Shown: piece by piece, positions 5,477-9,541 of the stretch
Position numbering within the stretch: the first letter of the stretch is position 1
Layout: each line of letters begins with the position of its first letter
NCBI GenBank assembly: GCA_947446625.1
Contig: CANFIE010000122.1
Location: forward strand, 1-9,541
From: Acetobacteraceae bacterium
GTDB lineage: Bacteria > Pseudomonadota > Alphaproteobacteria > Acetobacterales > Acetobacteraceae
Reading direction: 5' to 3'
Length of the DNA stretch: 9,541 nucleotides
The notes under the pieces: model-generated
What the model saw: the letters and a program-made list of their open reading frames with translations, nothing else
Database searches by the model: none
Told to the model about the DNA's origin: nothing
Translations under genes and position numbers: made by a program

Positions 5477-7141
5477 TCAGACATCCACCCCATAGGTTGC
5501 CTTCGCATTGGCGGCGGTAATCAGCCCATCCGCCACATCCTGCTTCACCAGCGCCGGGTCGCGCTCGGCCGGGTTGCCCATGCCGCCGCCGCCGGGCAGG
5601 TGCAGCACCAGCCGCCGGCCCTTGGGAATAACCTGAAAGCCCTTGGTCCGCAGCACGGTGCCATTGGCGTCGTTCAGCCCCACCCAGCCGGCGGCGCCAT
5701 TGCCACCGCCTTCGCGGCCCTTCGGCGGATTGGCTACGCGGTCAAAAATCGCGTTCACCGCGAATTCCGCCTCGTTCTTGCAGCCCACCACCATGGTCTG
5801 GCCAAAGCCGCCACGCGTACGGCCAGGGCCAGCGCTGTCGGGCCGCAGCTGCTTTTCCCAGAAGATCACGCTCGCCACATTCTCGGTGGCTTCCACCGGC
5901 ATGGTGCGCACGCCGCTGGGGAAGGCAATGCCGCTCAGCCCGTCCTTCGTTGGCCGCGCGCCCGTGCCGCCGCTGTTGAAGGTGATGACCTCGAAATCCT
6001 CAACCTCGGCCTGCTGGCCGGAAACCTGGCTGCCGCCGCGCAAGGGCGGGTTCCACAGGCAGGAACTGCCCTCGGCATTCACCCGGCTCGGCACCGCCTG
6101 GTGCAGGCAGCCCATCATCAAATCCGGCAGCAACTGCCCCACCACATGGCGCACGCTCACCGGGTAGGGGCGCGGCGCGTTGAGGATGCAGGTATCCGGA
6201 ATTTCCATGATGAAGGGCGACAGCGAGGCCCAGTTGTTCGGAATCTCCGGTGCCACCACGCACTTGATGCCGAAGCACGAATAGGCCCGGCAATAGGCCG
6301 CCGGCACGTTGATGCCGCGCCCGCTGAAGCCCGAGGTGCCGGCATAGTCCACCACGATCTTGTCGCGATGGATGGTCATGGCGGCATGCACCGTCACCGG
6401 CGATTCATACCCGTCCGAGGTGATCTGCGCCTTGTAGGTGCCGCCCGGCAGCTTCTCGATTTCCGCCAGCGTCGCCTTCAGCGAACTGTCAAAGATGTAG
6501 CTGGCCAGCGGGTCGAGACTATCCATCTCGAACTCGTCCATCATCTCCACCAGCCGCTTGGCGCCGGCATCATTGCAGGCGCACAGGCTGTAGATATCGC
6601 CTTCCAACTCCACCGGCGTGCGGCTGCCGGCGCGGATGAAGTCGAAGAAGGTCTCGTTCGGCGTACCCTGGTCGAAGCATTTGACGATGGGGATATACAG
6701 CCCCTCCTCAAACACGCTGCGGCCCTCCGGCCCCATGCCCAGACCGCCGATGTCAATGATGTGCGCGGTATTGGCGAACAGCCCGACGCACTTGCCCTTG
6801 CGGAAGGCGGGCGTGACCACGGTCAGGTCGTGCAGGTGCCCGGTGCCCAGCCAGGGGTCGTTGGTGATGTAGTGGTCGCCCGGCTTCATCCCCGCCACTG
6901 GGAATTTGGCAATGAAGTGCCCGACGCTTTCCATCATCGAATTCACATGGCCGGGCGTGCCGGTCACGGCCTGGGCCAGCATCCGCGCGTCCAGGTCAAA
7001 AATCCCGGCGGAAAGGTCACCGGCCTCGCGCACCGTGGTGCTGAAGGCGGTGCGGATCATGGTCTGCGCCTGCTCCTCCACCACCGCGATCAGGCGGTTC
7101 CACTGGATTTGGCGTTGGATGGTTGTCAGGGCATCGCTCAT
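5477..7141 (-). CDS. hyuB: Hydantoinase B/oxoprolinase family protein (HyuB-like subunit)
   Basis: A 554-residue cytoplasmic protein of the hydantoinase B/5-oxoprolinase B family, which includes N-methylhydantoinase B, the C-terminal part of 5-oxoprolinase and the alpha subunit of acetone carboxylase. The N-terminal signature is intact: REAGDLSAGIFD (38-49), GHVNSM (64-69), ITNDPWLGTGHLHD (92-105) and ANTAHIIDIGG (123-133). His102, Asp105 and His127 have the H-x2-D and +25 histidine spacing of the Mn site described for acetone carboxylase alpha, so a metal site is likely. The C-terminal part has the glycine-rich GGTGARPTKDGLSG and LPGGGGMGNP motifs. It works with the HyuA partner encoded just upstream. 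The genes overlap by 4 nt (ATGA), with GGAG (7150-7153) eight bases before the ATG, which implies coupled synthesis of a complex. Ring-opening amidohydrolase is favoured over carboxylase because of the M20 amidohydrolase and deacylase neighbours and the absence of a visible gamma subunit. Confidence 0.92.
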   Translation of the reverse strand: MSDALTTIQRQIQWNRLIAVVEEQAQTMIRTAFSTTVREAGDLSAGIFDLDARMLAQAVTGTPGHVNSMMESVGHFIAKFPVAGMKPGDHYITNDPWLGTGHLHDLTVVTPAFRKGKCVGLFANTAHIIDIGGLGMGPEGRSVFEEGLYIPIVKCFDQGTPNETFFDFIRAGSRTPVELEGDIYSLCACNDAGAKRLVEMMDEFEMDSLDPLASYIFDSSLKATLAEIEKLPGGTYKAQITSDGYESPVTVHAAMTIHRDKIVVDYAGTSGFSGRGINVPAAYCRAYSCFGIKCVVAPEIPNNWASLSPFIMEIPDTCILNAPRPYPVSVRHVVGQLLPDLMMGCLHQAVPSRVNAEGSSCLWNPPLRGGSQVSGQQAEVEDFEVITFNSGGTGARPTKDGLSGIAFPSGVRTMPVEATENVASVIFWEKQLRPDSAGPGRTRGGFGQTMVVGCKNEAEFAVNAIFDRVANPPKGREGGGNGAAGWVGLNDANGTVLRTKGFQVIPKGRRLVLHLPGGGGMGNPAERDPALVKQDVADGLITAANAKATYGVDV

Positions 7142-9207
7142 GCCACGCGCTCCAGTTCAAGGTAACCAAGGCCGTCCATGCGGCAGGTCCAGCCGGGGCC
7201 AACCAGGGTGCTGGTCTCGGCCTCGGCCACAATGCAGGGGCCGGGCACGGTGCAGCCAGGCGCCATGCTCTCGCGGTCATACACCGCCCAGCCCGTCACC
7301 GTGCCGCTGCTGGTATCGCGCACCTGCTGCACGCGGATCGGCGCCGGGGCAGAGCTGTCCTCCACGTCGGCCACCGGCAGCACCGCCGGCACCTCGGTTG
7401 CCACTGTCACGGCAAAGCTGAGGATTTCCACATCGCTGCCCGGCACCGGCCGGTCATAAAACCGGGTGTACTCGGTATCATACAGCGCCCGAATGGCCAC
7501 CACATCGGCCTCGGTCAAATCCCGCGGCGGCAGCGCCACCGAGATTTCATGCCCCTGGCCAACATAACGCATGAAGGCCAGCCGATGCTGCACCGTCGGC
7601 TGGTCAAACGCGCCCTTGGCCACAATGGCGGAAGCCTCGTTGGCCATGCCGGCCAGCAGCGCATTCACCGCCGGCACGTCAAAGCTGGCGAAGCGCTGGT
7701 ACAGGCTCTTCACCACCTCATAGGCCACGGGTGCGCGCAAAAAGCCGATGGCGCTGCCCACGCCGGCACCGCTCGGCACCAGCATGCGGGTCACGCCAAT
7801 CTTCTCGGCCACGCGGTAGCCGTGCACCGGCCCACCGCCGCCAAAGGCAATGATGGTACGGCCGCCATAGCCCTTGCCGCTCTCAATGGCGTGCACGCGG
7901 GCGGCGTTGGACATGTTCTCGTCCACCATCTCCACCACGCCCAGGCCGGCCATCTCTGGTGAAAGCCCCAGCTTCTCGCCAACCTCGGTGGCCAGCGCCT
8001 TCAAGGCCGGCTCGGGGTGCAGCCGCATGGCGCCGCCGGCAAACTTCTCGGCGTCGTAGCGGCCCAGCGCCAGGTTGGCGTCGGTCACCGCCGGGCGGGC
8101 GCCACCACGGCCATAGCAGGCCGGCCCGGGCGAGGCGCCGGCGCTTTCCGGCCCCACCTGAATGCGGCCCATGCTGTCCACCTGCGCCAGCGACCCACCG
8201 CCGGCACCAATCTCCACCATCTCGATAACCGGAATGCGCAGCGGCAACCCGCTGCCCTTCTTGAAGCGGCCCACGCGGGCCACCTCAAAGGTGCGGCTGG
8301 CCTGCGGCTGGAAGTCGTCGATCAGGCAGACCTTGGCGGTGGTGCCGCCCATGTCGAAGCTCAGCACCTTGTCCAGCCCGCGTTCCTTGGCGACATGCGC
8401 GCTGAAGATGGCGCCGCCCGCCGGGCCGCTTTCCATCAACCGAATGGGGAAGCGCGCCGCCGTCTCCAGCGTGGTCAAGCCGCCGCCCGACAGCATCATG
8501 AACAGCGGGCAGGCCACGCCCATGGCGCGCAGCCCGGCTTCCAGCCGGCCGAGATAGGTCGCCATCAGCGGCTGCACATAGGCATTGGCGGCGGTGGTGG
8601 AAAACCGCTCCCACTCGCGCATTTCCGGCGAAACTTCCGACGACAGGCTGATGGGCACGGCCGGCCACAGCCGGCGCACGATGGTGCCCGCCAGGCGTTC
8701 ATGCGCCGGGTTCACGAAGGAATGCAGGAAGCCGATGGCAACGGCTTCCACGCCCTCGCGCATCATGAACTCAACCTGCTTTTCCACCGCGGCTTCGTCC
8801 AGCGGCAGCAGCACGCGGCCGGTATTGTCCAGGCGCTCCCGCACCGGCAGGCGCAGGCGGCGCGGCACCAGCGGCTGCGGCAGCTCGATGTTCAGGTCGT
8901 ACTGGTCGTAGCGGCTTTCATTGCCCAGGGCCAGAACGTCGCGGAAGCCCTCGGTGGTCAGCAGCGCGGTCTTGGCGCCCTTGCGCTCAATCACCGCATT
9001 GGTGGCCAGGGTGGTGCCGTGGATCAGCAGCACCAAATCCGCCGCCGCCAGCCCGGCCTTGGCGAGAATGGCGCGCACGCCGTCCAGCACGCCTTCTTCC
9101 GGCGCGTGCGGGGTGGTGAGAACCTTGGTGGTCCAGCGCTGCTCGCCCAGCTCAATGGCCAGGTCAGTGAAGGTGCCGCCGATATCAACTGCCAGACGAG
9201 CGCTCAC
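7138..9207 (-). CDS. hyuA: Hydantoinase A/oxoprolinase family protein (HyuA-like ATP-dependent subunit)
   Basis: A 689-residue ATP-binding subunit of the hydantoinase A/5-oxoprolinase A family, an ASKHA-fold protein. By family it uses ATP to activate the carbonyl of a cyclic amide or related substrate. Motifs in order: phosphate-1 loop DIGGTFTD (8-15), IHGTTLATN (62-70), MLSGGG (238-243), ESGPAGG (259-265), phosphate-2 loop SFDMGGTTAK (283-292), EIGAGGGS (332-339), VGPESAGASPGPACYG (351-366), and later FGGGGPVHG with the PSGAGVGSAIG segment. Length is normal. I chose the GTG at 9207 because it overlaps the upstream stop by 4 nt (GTGA), has GGAG eight bases upstream (9216-9219), and places DIGGT at residue 8; a TTG at 9228 is possible but less likely. 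The stop overlaps the HyuB start by 4 nt. Real alternatives are 5-oxoprolinase-like, N-methylhydantoinase-like or acetophenone/acetone carboxylase-like activity; motifs alone do not separate them. Confidence 0.93.
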   Translation of the reverse strand: MSARLAVDIGGTFTDLAIELGEQRWTTKVLTTPHAPEEGVLDGVRAILAKAGLAAADLVLLIHGTTLATNAVIERKGAKTALLTTEGFRDVLALGNESRYDQYDLNIELPQPLVPRRLRLPVRERLDNTGRVLLPLDEAAVEKQVEFMMREGVEAVAIGFLHSFVNPAHERLAGTIVRRLWPAVPISLSSEVSPEMREWERFSTTAANAYVQPLMATYLGRLEAGLRAMGVACPLFMMLSGGGLTTLETAARFPIRLMESGPAGGAIFSAHVAKERGLDKVLSFDMGGTTAKVCLIDDFQPQASRTFEVARVGRFKKGSGLPLRIPVIEMVEIGAGGGSLAQVDSMGRIQVGPESAGASPGPACYGRGGARPAVTDANLALGRYDAEKFAGGAMRLHPEPALKALATEVGEKLGLSPEMAGLGVVEMVDENMSNAARVHAIESGKGYGGRTIIAFGGGGPVHGYRVAEKIGVTRMLVPSGAGVGSAIGFLRAPVAYEVVKSLYQRFASFDVPAVNALLAGMANEASAIVAKGAFDQPTVQHRLAFMRYVGQGHEISVALPPRDLTEADVVAIRALYDTEYTRFYDRPVPGSDVEILSFAVTVATEVPAVLPVADVEDSSAPAPIRVQQVRDTSSGTVTGWAVYDRESMAPGCTVPGPCIVAEAETSTLVGPGWTCRMDGLGYLELERVA

Positions 9208-9541
9208 GCCGACAACTCCGCCGCCCAACGCTGCGCCACTGCGCAGGCCTTTGCAAAATCTTCCATTCGCATCGCTTCCTTAGGGTTGTGGCTGCCATTC
9301 TGGTTTCGCACAAACAACATGCCAGAAGGCACGCCGGCCTGGGCAAAGGCCACCGCGTCATGTCCGCCGCCGCTTGCCATGCTGCGGAACGGAATATCCA
9401 GGGCCATGGCGGCCCGCTTCAGGCCATCCTGCACATCAGCATGCATCAGGCTGGCCGGGCTGCCGGTCTGCAGGCCCAAATCAAACGTCACGCCGCGCCG
9501 TGCCTCAATCTCGGGCACCTTCGCGGCCAGCACTTCGAATA
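9204..9541 (-). CDS. M20-family amidohydrolase, N-carbamoyl-L-amino-acid hydrolase/allantoate amidohydrolase type, C-terminal fragment
   Basis: Only the last 112 codons are present; the frame is open across the right edge and the N-terminus lies outside. The fragment carries the C-terminal signature of the Zn/Mn-dependent M20 carbamoylases: RSMASGGGHDA, then GVPSGMLFVRNQNGSHNPKE and a terminal helix with EDFAKA. The histidine of HDA and the late histidine of SHNPKE correspond to residues in or near the binuclear metal and substrate site in that family. Members remove the carbamoyl group from N-carbamoyl-L-amino acids or act on allantoate or ureidoglycine. The TGA stop overlaps the HyuA GTG by 4 nt, so it is in the same operon. 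As a partner to HyuAB, an N-carbamoyl-amino-acid product is the natural substrate; this is inference. The apparent start at 9533 is only an internal GTG valine codon. Confidence 0.88.
   Translation of the reverse strand, partial: FEVLAAKVPEIEARRGVTFDLGLQTGSPASLMHADVQDGLKRAAMALDIPFRSMASGGGHDAVAFAQAGVPSGMLFVRNQNGSHNPKEAMRMEDFAKACAVAQRWAAELSA
9216..9219 (-). promoter_or_regulatory. Ribosome binding site deciding the HyuA start
   Basis: GGAG on the minus strand, eight bases before the GTG at 9207 and inside the end of the M20 gene. It supports the GTG at 9207 over the TTG at 9228, which lies upstream of this site. Confidence 0.6.

Noticed and set aside
3870..5495. Long plus-strand open frame (541 codons) opposite the deacylase
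   Set aside because: The opposite strand encodes a complete D-aminoacylase with all metal residues; the antisense product is low-complexity.
5600..7165. Long plus-strand open frame (521 codons) opposite HyuB
   Set aside because: Same artefact: G/H/Q/R-rich translation with no recognisable motif, lying over a well-supported gene.
7123..7962. Plus-strand open frame opposite the C-terminal part of HyuA
   Set aside because: Histidine- and alanine-rich antisense shadow with no supported start or domain.

Overview
All the genes I can support in this window lie on the minus strand. The DNA is strongly GC-rich (roughly two thirds by eye) and has the third-position GC bias that produces long antisense open frames. 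High GC, tightly packed ATGA/GTGA gene junctions, a Bug/TctC-type solute-binding protein with a twin-arginine-like leader, and a HyuA/HyuB-type operon all fit a metabolically versatile proteobacterium. An alphaproteobacterium of the Acetobacteraceae (Roseomonas-like) type is my best guess, but it rests on style and not on a marker gene.

Read in the direction of transcription (high to low coordinates), the right half (9541 to 4017) is one tight operon. It holds the C-terminal end of an M20-family N-carbamoyl/allantoate-type amidohydrolase (cut by the window edge), HyuA (ATP-grasping ASKHA-type subunit), HyuB (metal-site subunit) and an N-acyl-D-amino-acid deacylase. Junctions are a 4-nt overlap, a 4-nt overlap and a 2-nt gap. 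The set looks like a catabolic module that opens a cyclic amide such as a hydantoin or 5-oxoproline-like ring, removes the carbamoyl group, and deacylates N-acyl-D-amino acids. The operon ends at a perfect 9-bp hairpin followed by four T residues (3971-3993).

The middle (3952 to 2497) holds three small exported or membrane-anchored proteins of unknown function. By hand alignment they are tandem divergent paralogs. All three share D-L-x(6)-G-x(5)-L-x(7)-G-x(2)-C-x(11)-C-x(2)-R with identical spacing. The second gene has its Shine-Dalgarno sequence inside one arm of a 7-bp inverted repeat. This trio is the least explained part of the window.

The left part (2438 to 1) holds a thiamine-pyrophosphate-dependent enzyme of the acetolactate synthase/IlvB-like superfamily. 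It is followed after 35 nt by a Bug-family (TctC-like) periplasmic binding protein whose C-terminus is cut by the window edge. They probably form a second small-molecule uptake and catabolism unit, substrate unknown. No tRNA, rRNA, CRISPR, insertion sequence or phage gene was seen.
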